From: JANXQG01 sp037147235
GTDB taxonomy: Bacteria; Planctomycetota; Planctomycetia; Pirellulales; Thermoguttaceae
Length of the DNA: 23,700 nt
Direction: 5' to 3'
NCBI GenBank assembly: GCA_037147235.1
Contig: JBAWVO010000074.1
Span: forward strand, 1-23,700
Every line of letters starts with the position of its first letter. Position 1 is the stretch's first letter. Positions 16,601 through 23,651 of the stretch are shown piece after piece. Below the pieces are notes generated by a model. That model saw nothing but the letters and a program-made list of their open reading frames with translations. It ran no database searches and had not been told where the DNA came from. The translations under genes were made by a program, and so were the position numbers.

Positions 16601-17185
16601 AAGCCATACGCGCATGCTGTAGTCGCGGGGGCCAAGGAAGGTCACGTCGCCCACACCCTTGACGCGGGCTAGGTCGTCCTTCACGCTGAGCGAAGCATAG
16701 TTGCTCAGGTAGAGTTGGTTGTAAACGGAAGTTCCGTCCGGCTTCTTGTCCGCGACCAGGTTGACGCAAAGAAGGATACTGGGCGACTTCTTTTTAGTGG
16801 TCACTCCGATTCGCTTGACGTCTTCAGGCAATTTAGCCGCGGCCACCGAAACGCGGTTCTGCACGAGTACCTGGGCCGTGTCCAGGTTGGTGCCCAACTC
16901 GAAGGTTACGTCCAGGAACATCTGGCCGTCGTTCGTGCAGCGAGACGCCATATAGAGCATCCGCTCCACGCCGTTGACCTCCTGCTCGATGGGGGTGGCA
17001 ACCGTGGTCGCCACCGTTTCTGCATCCGCGCCGGGATACGTAGCGGAAACCTGGATGGTCGGCGGTGCGACATCGGGATATTGGGCAATCGGCAGGCGGG
17101 TCAAAGCCACCAGGCCAACGATCACGATCACCAGCGACAGTACGGTGGCGAAGATCGGTCGATCGACAAAAAAACGAGCAAACAT
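13697..17185 (-). CDS. RND efflux pump inner-membrane transporter (HAE1/AcrB family) with extra inter-repeat segment
   Basis: Proton-driven trimeric drug/amphiphile exporter of 1162 aa. Typical features: N-terminal MFARFFVDRPIFATVLSLVI, porter-domain start LPIAQYPDVAPP (31-42), proton-relay aspartates D430-D431 in GIVVDDAIVVVENIER, and the second-half GLAAKNAILVVEFAKQ lysine. AcrB-type pumps are about 1030-1050 aa; the excess lies between the two repeats at residues ~520-610, a segment with two further hydrophobic stretches and a Gly/Ser-rich linker. It starts 30 bp after the adaptor gene with AGGGG upstream of the ATG, so it is co-transcribed. No outer-membrane factor gene is in the window. 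Substrate is unknown; its place behind a persulfide-reductase-like gene suggests export of a thiol- or redox-stress-linked compound, which is an inference only. Confidence 0.95.
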   Translation of the reverse strand: MFARFFVDRPIFATVLSLVIVIVGLVALTRLPIAQYPDVAPPTIQVSATYPGADAETVATTVATPIEQEVNGVERMLYMASRCTNDGQMFLDVTFELGTNLDTAQVLVQNRVSVAAAKLPEDVKRIGVTTKKKSPSILLCVNLVADKKPDGTSVYNQLYLSNYASLSVKDDLARVKGVGDVTFLGPRDYSMRVWLDPQKLASLGMTSADVIKAIREQNVQVAAGRLGQPPVAAKEAVPFQLVIRTQGRLSSEQQFDDIVVKTGEKGEVVKLRDVVRKIQRDENGHIVEKGTELGAKNYDVNSYLDGNDSVTLAVFQLPGSNALTTADEIKAKMKELKKNFPQGVNYKIVYDTTVFIAESVHEVYKTLFEAFILVFIVVLVFLQDWRATLMPMIDVPVSLIGTFAVMALLGFSLNNLTLFGLVLAIGIVVDDAIVVVENIERWMATGLPPREATIKAMDEITGPVIAITLVLSSVFIPTAFLAGITGQFYRQFALTIAASTIISAINAMTMAPARAVTLIKPHVHGQESQREALPRWGIALLIGYLVYRIAGPMVLAMLGLSSQGGGHGTEAVEGSGPSIVALWSVRLLILGAGSVLGWFVAPPVNGVLNRFLAGFNWVFDKLSSGYGSLVRGLLRVSFILVVVYGGLLGLTALGFNVVPKGFIPDQDKGYLVVNVQLPDGASLERTDQLVTQLSKVALGDPKDREHFPGVPGIAHVIAVPGYSTLLSTNISNVGGMFVILSPFEERKEHPELHGQRLAAELREKFGAFQEANVGVFGAPPVEGLGSTGGIKMQIQDKRDAGLRALQGAVEATADEGRRQPGIAALITTFSANQPQIYVEIDKDKAKAQFVSLEDVNNTLQSYLGSYYVNDFTFQNRNWQVNIQADPKYRMRVEDIGRLEVRNSKGDRVPLATLIRVKDTSGPAIVNHYNLYPSAEITGILAPGTSSRQGIEIMDGVAADQLPSTMGYEWTELSFQELLAEKDLLSKLVFPLAVLFVFMVLAAQYESWSLPLAILLIVPMCVLSALIGLWMTHLDNNIFAQIGFVVLIGLAAKNAILVVEFAKQLEDSGKSRLEAVVEASRTRLRPILMTAFAFILGVVPLAIAKGAGAEMRVPLGVAVFSGMLGVTFFGLIFTPVFYSIIMRFAGKNNSGQVQPSAAQEKEA

Positions 17186-17215
17186 GGGTAGGCCCCTGTT
17201 GGTTGTGGGATGGTC

Positions 17216-18427
17216 TTATTGCGAAACAGCCTTGGTATCGACTGGCTGGCCGCCGGTGTCCAACGGCTGGACAGGGTAGTTGATACGTGCCCTCTGCAAG
17301 CCTACCGTAATCACCCACTGTTTCTCCCAGCTCTTGATCCAGTCGGCTGTTTTCTCCTCACCGGGCGTCGGCAGGATGACCCTCATGCCGTCATCGAGCA
17401 ACTTTCCCGGGGTGATGTCACGACGCAGAACCGTGTTGTCCTTGCCGAGAACGAGTAAGTACTTCCGATCTTGGTCGGAGAGTACGGCCGAATCGGGGAC
17501 CACGGTTGCCTCGTACTTCTCGCTCACGGGAATGCGAACTCGGACCCGCGAACCGGGGACAAGCTGGCCATCGGGGTTCTTGGCTTCGCCACGGACCAGA
17601 ACCGTCCCGGTACCCGCGGCGTACTTGATCTCCGTAAATACGAGCCGGCCATCGTGCGGATACCCCTTTTCGGTATCCAGCCCGAAGTTGAAGGCGATCT
17701 GCCTGTCGCGTAAAGATTGCTTGTCCATCTGGCTAGACTTGGCTTGCTGATATCGCTGGATGGCACGCTCGTCAACATTGAAATCGACGTAAACGGGGTC
17801 GATCGAGACGATTGTCGTCAGTACGGGATCGGTCCCACCCGCGTTGACAAGGGCACCTTCGACAAGGTTTGCCTTGCTAATCCTGCCGGTCAAGGGAGCG
17901 ATGATCTTGGCGTACTTCAGATCGAGCCGGGTTCTATCGGCTTCTGCCTGTTTCGCCACGATCTGCGCCTCGAAAGATTTTGCATCCGCTTCCGACTTAT
18001 CCAGATCCTGTTGCGATACCGCGTTCGTCTTAATCAGAATTCGGTCCCGCTCCGCGACTTTCTTCGCGGATACTTCCTGGGCCTCGAGGGCCTTGATCTG
18101 GGCTTCGTTCTGTGCCAGTTGCGCCTTGAACGGAGCCTCGTCGATATCAAACAGGGGAGTCTTACCCTCCGTCACGAGATCACCATCCTGAAAATGCACC
18201 TTGGTAATGTGGCCCCGTACCCGCGCGCGCACATCAACGGTCTTGTAGGCTTCCAGCCAGCCGTTATAGTCGTCTTCATCCATCAAGCTACGGGCGGTAG
18301 GATGAGCCACAGTGACTCGCGGTGCCTCCTTGATCTTGCCAGGCTTCGTGTCGCCGCATCCGGCAACGACGAAGCAGGCCAGTGCGACGAGAACCCTGGT
18401 TGATCCGAAAAACAGATTTCTTCCCAT
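17216..18427 (-). CDS. RND efflux periplasmic adaptor lipoprotein (AcrA family)
   Basis: Membrane-fusion protein of 403 aa linking the inner-membrane pump to an outer-membrane channel. A lipobox VAGC places the lipidated cysteine at about residue 24. The lipoyl/barrel-sandwich halves (VRARVRGHITKVHFQDGDLVTEG and LKYAKIIAPLTGRIS) flank a long alpha hairpin (residues ~103-168), followed by a beta barrel and a membrane-proximal domain (VPDSAVLSDQDRKYLLVL). The length is usual. AAGGAG precedes the ATG by eight bases. It starts 23 bp after the disulfide-reductase gene and 30 bp before the pump gene, so all are probably one operon. Confidence 0.95.
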   Translation of the reverse strand: MGRNLFFGSTRVLVALACFVVAGCGDTKPGKIKEAPRVTVAHPTARSLMDEDDYNGWLEAYKTVDVRARVRGHITKVHFQDGDLVTEGKTPLFDIDEAPFKAQLAQNEAQIKALEAQEVSAKKVAERDRILIKTNAVSQQDLDKSEADAKSFEAQIVAKQAEADRTRLDLKYAKIIAPLTGRISKANLVEGALVNAGGTDPVLTTIVSIDPVYVDFNVDERAIQRYQQAKSSQMDKQSLRDRQIAFNFGLDTEKGYPHDGRLVFTEIKYAAGTGTVLVRGEAKNPDGQLVPGSRVRVRIPVSEKYEATVVPDSAVLSDQDRKYLLVLGKDNTVLRRDITPGKLLDDGMRVILPTPGEEKTADWIKSWEKQWVITVGLQRARINYPVQPLDTGGQPVDTKAVSQ

Positions 18428-18450
18428 GAAATAACTCCTTGTTCAGTAAC

Positions 18451-20151
18451 CTAATAAGATTTTTCGACTTTAGGGGCAACGGCATGAGATCGTGACAGCA
18501 TGCCGCCGGAAACATTTCGGGCTTTGAACCCGTTTTGCAGCAGGATCCGCGTCGCGTAGTAGGCTCGCTGGGCAGAGCGGCAAATGACAAGGATCTCGCG
18601 GTCGCGGGGAAGTTCGCCCAGGCGTGTGCGGAGTTGTGGCAGCGGGATATTGAGCGCGCCCGGAACAGACTCGACGGCGAGTTCCGGAGGATTCCGCACG
18701 TCGAGGAGGAGCTCACCGTCCACAGAGTTCCAGTGGCAGAGCGGCATGTCGCCACGAAGGATATTCGCTGCAATCATACCCGCGAAGTTGACTGGATCTT
18801 TCGCGCTTCCGTAGGGCGGCGCGTAGCTAAGTTCGGCCTCTTCCAAGTCGTAAACGGTGCAGCCCATCTGGATCGCCATCGCGAAGGAATCGATCCGCTT
18901 GGCAACGCCATCCTCGCCCAGCATCTGTGCGCCGAGGAGGAGTCCATCGGATTTCCGGAAAAGAACCTTGATGGCGAGCATCTTGGCACCCGGGTAGTAT
19001 CCTGCGTGCGAATTCGGGTAGAGGTAGATCTTCTCGAAGTCCTTGTCTCCGAGTTGGACCAGAACCTTCTCGCTGGCACCTGTCTGGGCGATCGTGGCCT
19101 CGAAGATCTGACAGATCGAGGTGCCTTGCGTGCCGCGATAATGGGAGTCGCGTCCGGCAATCACATCGGCCGCAATCCGGCCCTGCCGGTTCGCCGGCCC
19201 GGCGAGCGGGATCAGCGTCCATTGGCCGGTAACGAAGTCCTTGACTTCGACCGCGTCGCCGACCGCGAAGATATCGGGGTTGGTCGTGCGCATCTGCTCA
19301 TCGACGCGGATTCCTCCGCGCTGGCCGATCTCGATTCCGGCCATCTTCGCCAGCGCGGTCTCTGGGCGCACCCCAATTGCGAGGATCACAATGTCCGCCG
19401 GATGCCTCTTGCCTGAACTCGTGAGGACTTCCAGCGAACCATCCACCGCCTGCTGGAATCCGGCCACGCCGTCATTGAGTTCGAGTTGGATGCTGTGTTT
19501 TACCAGGTAGCGTTCGACGAGACTCGCCATTTCCCGATCGAGCGGGGGCATGACCTGATTGAACTTCTCGATCAGCGTCACTTCAAGCCCGCGGTGGACC
19601 AGATTTTCTACCATCTCAAGACCGATGAATCCGCCGCCAACTACCACCGCTCGACGCGGATTCGTCACGGCTTGGCAGCCCGAATTCATTCCAGAGCAAT
19701 CGGCCGCACCCCGATCAAGCCACTCGCGGATATTCCTGGCATCGGGCACGGTTCTCACCGAGAAGATTCCCGGAAGATCGATGCCGGGAAGTGGCGGACG
19801 GATCGGAGCCGCCCCGGGCGACAGCACGAGCTTGTCGTATTTTTCGGTGGTCACCTCGCCAGTAGCGAGGTCCTTGAGTTCCACCGTTTTATGTTCCGAC
19901 GAGATGCCGACCACCTCGCAGCGAGTCCGGCAATCGATCACGAACTGATCGCGCAACGTCTGTTCCGTCGCCACTAGGAGGCTCGACTCCTTTTCAATCG
20001 AGCCGCCGACATGGTAAGGCAGCCCGCAGTTCGCGTAGGAAACATACGGACCACGCTCGACCATGAGAATTTCAGCTTTCTCGTCTAACCTGCGCAAGCG
20101 GGCCGCACACGACGCGCCGCCGGCCACTCCACCAACGATGATGACTTTCAT
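18451..20151 (-). CDS. CoA-disulfide/persulfide reductase-like flavoenzyme fused to a rhodanese domain
   Basis: A 566-aa protein. Residues 1-450 are a pyridine-nucleotide disulfide oxidoreductase: FAD-binding VGGVAGG (6-12), redox cysteine C42 in SYANCGLP, NAD-binding VVVGGGFIGLE (169-179), second FAD motif DIFAVGDAVE. A C-terminal rhodanese domain ends with the persulfide-carrying cysteine C524 in CRSAQR. This CoADR-Rhd architecture is known in NADH-dependent coenzyme A disulfide and per/polysulfide reductases that reduce sulfane sulfur to sulfide. An unusual loop near residues 148-163 adds two cysteines (C152, C159) ahead of the NAD motif. ATG 20151 is chosen because the glycine-rich motif must lie near the N-terminus; the upstream GTG at 20181 would overlap the preceding gene. 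It follows the ABM-domain gene by 13 bp. Confidence 0.9.
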   Translation of the reverse strand: MKVIIVGGVAGGASCAARLRRLDEKAEILMVERGPYVSYANCGLPYHVGGSIEKESSLLVATEQTLRDQFVIDCRTRCEVVGISSEHKTVELKDLATGEVTTEKYDKLVLSPGAAPIRPPLPGIDLPGIFSVRTVPDARNIREWLDRGAADCSGMNSGCQAVTNPRRAVVVGGGFIGLEMVENLVHRGLEVTLIEKFNQVMPPLDREMASLVERYLVKHSIQLELNDGVAGFQQAVDGSLEVLTSSGKRHPADIVILAIGVRPETALAKMAGIEIGQRGGIRVDEQMRTTNPDIFAVGDAVEVKDFVTGQWTLIPLAGPANRQGRIAADVIAGRDSHYRGTQGTSICQIFEATIAQTGASEKVLVQLGDKDFEKIYLYPNSHAGYYPGAKMLAIKVLFRKSDGLLLGAQMLGEDGVAKRIDSFAMAIQMGCTVYDLEEAELSYAPPYGSAKDPVNFAGMIAANILRGDMPLCHWNSVDGELLLDVRNPPELAVESVPGALNIPLPQLRTRLGELPRDREILVICRSAQRAYYATRILLQNGFKARNVSGGMLSRSHAVAPKVEKSY

Positions 20152-20164
20152 GCCCTTGTTCTCG

Positions 20165-20497
20165 CTATTGTGTTTTCGCACTGAGCACCTTCACCAGCAA
20201 TTCGATTCCACGAACTTGGCTGATGGTGCTGAAATTAACTTCTGGTGGCTCAACCGACATTTCGACATAGGGGAGAAGCCTCCGGAACCTTTCCGAGCGG
20301 AGGTGTTCTTCGAGGTCCTCTTGGGTATCCCACTTTGCGATGTAGGTAAGTACGTTCTCGTTTTCCACGTCCTGGACAATCCGGCAACCACGGCATCCTC
20401 TTGCTACCTCTGTGGGCCCTTTCAGGCACAGCAGTACCCCCAGGATTTCCTCGCGTTTTCTTTCGGGGGCCACAAGGCACAAAGAGGCTTGTATCAT
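20165..20497 (-). CDS. ABM-domain (antibiotic biosynthesis monooxygenase-like) protein
   Basis: From ATG 20497 (GAAGG seven bases upstream) a 110-aa protein with the dimeric ferredoxin-like fold of the ABM family: first strand IQASLCLVA, helix PERKREEILGVLLCLKGPTEV, CRGC (35-38), strand CRIVQDVENENVLTYIAKWD, helix QEDLEEHLRSERFRRLLPYVE. Such proteins include quinol monooxygenases and many small stress proteins of unknown reaction. The frame is open upstream to 20701, but that stretch is the leader behind the -24/-12 promoter (20628-20644), so the shorter start is right. It is the first gene of the operon with the disulfide reductase and RND genes. The CRGC pair could be redox-active, which is speculation. 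Confidence 0.8.
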   Translation of the reverse strand: MIQASLCLVAPERKREEILGVLLCLKGPTEVARGCRGCRIVQDVENENVLTYIAKWDTQEDLEEHLRSERFRRLLPYVEMSVEPPEVNFSTISQVRGIELLVKVLSAKTQ

Positions 20498-20627
20498 CGG
20501 ATAGCCTTCGTCTTTCGCCGCTCGATACCTAGTATTTGGCGAGTCGTTGAGTGTCAGGACAACCAACCGCAGCTTTGCCCACGGGCAACAAACAGGCCGG
20601 GCACTACCGGGCAGCGCTGTGTCTGTG

Positions 20628-20644
20628 TAGCAAGGGGCGTGCCG
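20628..20644 (-). promoter_or_regulatory. Sigma-54 (-24/-12) promoter of the ABM/persulfide reductase/RND operon
   Basis: On the minus strand CGGCACGCCCCTTGCTA matches the sigma-54 consensus TGGCACG-N4-TTGCW at every defined base except the first, with GG and GC separated by the required 10 bp. Transcription would start near 20618, giving a leader of about 120 bases to ATG 20497. An activator site lies about 130 bp upstream, at 20748-20768. Confidence 0.8.
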
Positions 20645-20710
20645 CGGCAAGACAGCCCGGATGGAATCTGTTAATAGGCTTGCGCGTAAAGACTTGCGCA
20701 AGAACTAACC

Positions 20711-20773
20711 AACAAAAAGCAAGGAGCCTCGCACCTCCGATCTTCGGAGATTCTACGAAATATCGGAGGCTCC
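20711..20773 (-). terminator. Intrinsic terminator of the sigma-54 regulator gene
   Basis: In the minus-strand transcript GGAGCCTC (20773-20766) pairs with GAGGCTCC (20730-20723), with further pairing of CCGAT and ATCGG inside, followed by TTGCTTTTTG (20722-20713). The stem includes the last codons and the stop codon (20753-20755) of the regulator. It would insulate the downstream sigma-54 operon from read-through. Confidence 0.7.
20735..20768. promoter_or_regulatory. Candidate enhancer (UAS) for the left operon, overlapping the regulator's stop codon
   Basis: Positions 20748-20768 match the corresponding 21 bases of the perfect palindrome at 22473-22504 at 19 of 21 positions, including CGAAATATCGGAG (20756-20768). 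Immediately beside it CTCCGA-tct-TCGGAG (20735-20749) repeats the same half sites with a 3-nt centre. The centre lies about 128 bp upstream of the -12 element at 20630, as expected for an enhancer-binding protein. Confidence 0.65.
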
Positions 20774-22423
20774 CCTCGGTCGGTTGATGCCAAGCTTAGC
20801 CATTCGAGACTCCAATGTCGTTGGCTTAATGGCCAAGATCTCAGCGGCACCGCCTGCACCTCGGACCCGCCAGCCCGTATCCTGAAGAACGCGAAGGATT
20901 TGCTCCCGCATACCCTCGTTTAAAGTCATTAGCGGCCGTCCACCGCCCAGGCCGAGAGCGGGTATTTCCACCAGCAGAGAGTCGCCCGTGGTAAGGATCA
21001 TCGCGCGTTCGATGACGTTGCTGAGTTCACGCACATTGCCGGGCCAGGAGTATCGCTGCAATTGCTCGATGGTCTTGCGAGGAATGCTCTGAATCGTCTT
21101 GCCCATGCGGCGGCCTAATGTCTCGACGAAGGCCCATACCAACGGCGGGATGTCTTCTCGGTGCTCGCGAAGCGGAGGAATACGGATCGGAAAGACATTC
21201 AATCGGTGGTATAAGTCGGCGCGGAACTTACCTTCCCGCATGGCCTGCTCCAGGTCGCGATTCGTTGCCGCAATGATCCGCACGTTGACCGTCACGCTTT
21301 CCGGGCTGCCCAGCCGTTCAAACCGGCCGTCCTGAAGCACCCGCAGCAGCTTCGCCTGCAACTCGATAGGAAACTCCCCAATCTCATCAAGGAACAGAGT
21401 GGAGCCATCGGCAATCGCAAAGCGGCCAACCTGCGCGGAGGCGGCGCCTGTGTAGGCACCTGCCTCCCGTCCAAACAACTCGCTCTCGATCAACGTCGCG
21501 GGCAGCGAGGCACAATTCACGGTGACCATGGGGCGATCCTTGCGAGAACTCGACTCATGAATTTCCTGTGCCAATAGCTCTTTGCCGGTACCGGTTTCAC
21601 CGAGCAAGAGAACCGGAGTGTCTGAGCCGGCCACGCGCTCCGCCTCGGAAAGCACTTTTTTGAGGGCACGGCTCTTGCCGATGATTCGCCCGTGGTGGTG
21701 ATTCAAGGTGATCTGCTCACGAAGATAGACGTTCTCCCGTTCGAGCCGCTCCCGAAGCTGCTTGTTCTCGGCAGTTGCGGCCCGAATCGCCTCGTCGGAC
21801 TGCTTGCGCACCAGGGCATTGGCGAAGATCTGCGCAACCACTTGAAGCCGTTTTACGAGTGCTTCCGGCCAAAGGCGTTCCTCCTTCGTATCGTTGAAGG
21901 ACAATGCGCCGATGAGCGGCCCTCTGCCCGCCGAGAGCGGGATTGTCAAGGCACTCTTGATGCCGAAATGGCGACAAATCTCCTTGTCGCGGGCGGCCTC
22001 GGCGGGTAGATCCTCAAGGGATGAAGCCGATATCACTTTGCCGGCCCGTAGTTGCTGTAGGCACCAGGGAAAATACTCCTGGGCATCCATCGGCTCGGGG
22101 GTTGGCGGGCCTTCCGTGGATCGATAGAGGTGCGTCAGCACAAGGACTTCCCTAGACTTGGCCGACCACTGCCAAAGCGAACACAGTTCCAGGCCGTAAC
22201 ACTGACAGACGCGGTACTGCGAGTCTTCAATCTCGGAATCGACCTCATTGGCGGGAAGGTTGATGAACTTCAACGAGAGGTCGGCGATGAGCGTCTCAAA
22301 ACGCAGGCATGCTTCGGGGGCCTCGCACATGCCAAGCGGCTCCTCCCATGCCTGCCTGAACTCGACGATGTCGCGATCATCTTGGGCGTTGTCGTGGATG
22401 CGTGTTTCCAATTGATTGCTCAT
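20753..22423 (-). CDS. Sigma-54-dependent activator: GAF sensor, AAA+, Fis-type HTH
   Basis: Enhancer-binding protein of 556 aa from ATG 22423 (GGTGGG just upstream; ATG 22435 gives four more residues). Numbered from 22435: GAF-like sensor ~45-210, coiled linker ~212-245, AAA+ ATPase from ~250 with Walker A GETGTGKE (279-286), sigma-54 loop GAYTGA (326-331, the tyrosine variant of GAFTGA), Walker B LFLDE (347-351), and a C-terminal helix-turn-helix (GGAAEILAIKPTTLESRMAKLGI). The sensor holds seven cysteines, three of them clustered (C77, C79, C85). Matching palindromes and -24/-12 promoters lie on both sides of the gene, so it probably activates the left and right units. The palindrome at 22473-22504 is only 50-80 bp from its own start, so autorepression is possible. 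The inducer is unknown. Confidence 0.93.
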   Translation of the reverse strand: MSNQLETRIHDNAQDDRDIVEFRQAWEEPLGMCEAPEACLRFETLIADLSLKFINLPANEVDSEIEDSQYRVCQCYGLELCSLWQWSAKSREVLVLTHLYRSTEGPPTPEPMDAQEYFPWCLQQLRAGKVISASSLEDLPAEAARDKEICRHFGIKSALTIPLSAGRGPLIGALSFNDTKEERLWPEALVKRLQVVAQIFANALVRKQSDEAIRAATAENKQLRERLERENVYLREQITLNHHHGRIIGKSRALKKVLSEAERVAGSDTPVLLLGETGTGKELLAQEIHESSSRKDRPMVTVNCASLPATLIESELFGREAGAYTGAASAQVGRFAIADGSTLFLDEIGEFPIELQAKLLRVLQDGRFERLGSPESVTVNVRIIAATNRDLEQAMREGKFRADLYHRLNVFPIRIPPLREHREDIPPLVWAFVETLGRRMGKTIQSIPRKTIEQLQRYSWPGNVRELSNVIERAMILTTGDSLLVEIPALGLGGGRPLMTLNEGMREQILRVLQDTGWRVRGAGGAAEILAIKPTTLESRMAKLGINRPRGASDIS

Positions 22424-22472
22424 GCTACCCACCATCTTACATCGCCACAGACAAGCTGGGAACCGTGGGGAG

Positions 22473-22504
22473 GCCAGAATCTCCGAAATATCGGAGATTC
22501 TGGC
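22473..22504. promoter_or_regulatory. Perfect palindrome, candidate enhancer site of the sigma-54 activator
   Basis: GCCAGAATCTCCGA (22473-22486) and its exact complement TCGGAGATTCTGGC (22491-22504) flank a 4-nt centre AATA. The centre lies about 120 bp upstream of the -12 element at 22608, typical for an enhancer, and the site sits between the divergent activator and SgcJ/EcaC-like genes. A 19/21 partial copy recurs at 20748-20768. Confidence 0.85.
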
Positions 22505-22594
22505 GAAAGTAGCTGGCGGCCCTGGTTGAATAATGGCTACCCAACCTATTGTATAGCAAGGAGTTGCGCACTTTTCGCTTACGACCTATCCCTT

Positions 22595-22610
22595 CGGTAC
22601 GCCTCTTGCT
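22595..22610 (+). promoter_or_regulatory. Sigma-54 (-24/-12) promoter of the secreted SgcJ/EcaC-like gene
   Basis: CGGTACGCCTCTTGCT has GG (22596-22597) and GC (22608-22609) separated by the required 10 bp and keeps ACG and TTGCT of the sigma-54 consensus, with two mismatches at the left end (C for T, T for C). The start would be near 22621, about 64 bases before ATG 22685. Confidence 0.7.
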
Positions 22611-22684
22611 TCATCTCGGGCTCCGTTTGGCCTGACTTGTTTCCAGCCAACCCAGAACACAACCACGAACAAGAGGTATCTCAA

Positions 22685-23584
22685 ATGAATCGAGTCTTAC
22701 TGTGTTTGATTATTCTCGGCGGGGCCGTCGTGAACCGGTCTTTCGCCGGGCAGCCTGGTGACACGTCAGGCGACGAAGTCGCTATTCGCAAGGCGGATGA
22801 AGCCTACGTGAACGCGTTCAATAAGCACGACGCCAAGGCCCTCGCCGACGCTTGGTCGCCGGAGGCCGTCTACCTCAACCGCGTTACCGGCGCGGAAGTC
22901 GTCGGCCGCGCGGCCATCGCTGAACAATTCACCGCCGTCTTCAAAGACCAGCCGGAGGTTAAGCTCGAACTCAGCGCGCAGTCGATCCAGTTTGTCTCGC
23001 CGAATGTGGCGGTCGAGCAGGGAATCGCCAAAACGCTGGTGCCGAAAGCCGACCCCGAGGAGGAAGAGTACAGTGCCGTCTACGTGAGGCGCGAAGGGCA
23101 GTGGTTGCTTGATCGCGTGACGGAAAAAACCAAGGAGGTCACCCCGTCCCGGTACGAGCAACTCAAACCACTGGAGTGGATGATTGGCCGTTGGGTCGAC
23201 AAGGACGACGACGACAATGTCGACATCGAGACCGAGTGCAAATGGACGAAGAACCAGAGCTTCATCACGCGTTCTTTTACGGTTTCCGCCGAGGGCAAAA
23301 TCAACATGTCCGGCATGCAGATCATCGGTTGGGATCCGGTTGCCAAGGCCATCCGTTCCTGGACGTTCGACTCCGATAACGGCTTTTCGGAAGCCAACTG
23401 GACCTTGAAAAAAGACCGCTGGTTCATCCAGAACAAGGGCTACCTCGCCGATGGTCGAAAGGCATCAATGACCAATGTCATCAAGCAGGTCGATCAGAAT
23501 TCGTTTACCTGGCAGACGATTGAACGGAGCGTCGGGGGCGAATTGCTCCCGAACATCAATGAGGTAGTGATCGTGCGGGAATAG
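22685..23584 (+). CDS. Secreted SgcJ/EcaC (DUF4440/SnoaL-like) protein with a second lipocalin-like domain
   Basis: A 299-aa exported protein. Signal peptide: MNRVLLCLIILGGAVVNRSFA with cleavage likely after residue 21. Residues ~30-150 form a SnoaL/DUF4440-type cone fold (IRKADEAYVNAFNKHDAKAL, WSPEAVYL, GRAAIAEQFTAVF, VYVRREGQWLLDRV). Residues ~160-299 resemble the DUF1579-like beta domain common in planctomycete members (LEWMIGRWVD, IIGWDPVAKAIRSWTFDSDNGF). No reaction is established for these secreted forms. The open frame extends to 22130 but overlaps the divergent regulator; ATG 22685 is chosen for its signal peptide and the AGAGG ten bases upstream. It lies directly behind a -24/-12 promoter and the palindromic enhancer, so it is predicted to respond to the adjacent activator. 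Confidence 0.85.
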   Translation: MNRVLLCLIILGGAVVNRSFAGQPGDTSGDEVAIRKADEAYVNAFNKHDAKALADAWSPEAVYLNRVTGAEVVGRAAIAEQFTAVFKDQPEVKLELSAQSIQFVSPNVAVEQGIAKTLVPKADPEEEEYSAVYVRREGQWLLDRVTEKTKEVTPSRYEQLKPLEWMIGRWVDKDDDDNVDIETECKWTKNQSFITRSFTVSAEGKINMSGMQIIGWDPVAKAIRSWTFDSDNGFSEANWTLKKDRWFIQNKGYLADGRKASMTNVIKQVDQNSFTWQTIERSVGGELLPNINEVVIVRE

Positions 23585-23651
23585 CGTTAACCCGAATTAC
23601 ATTTTCCCTCCATTCCAAGAACCGACATCGAAACAAAACCTAGGTGACGAC

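Noticed and set aside
20679..20699. Direct repeat CTTGCGC spaced by 14 bp between the enhancer and the left sigma-54 promoter
   Set aside because: Only 7 bp long and present twice; it could be chance, and no binding role can be argued from sequence alone.
20498..20701. N-terminal extension of the ABM-domain protein
   Set aside because: This stretch contains the -24/-12 promoter and leader, has unlike composition, and a good ribosome-binding site precedes the internal ATG at 20497.
22130..22684. Upstream extension of the SgcJ/EcaC-like protein
   Set aside because: It overlaps the divergent regulator, the palindrome and the promoter; the internal ATG at 22685 has a signal peptide and ribosome-binding site.
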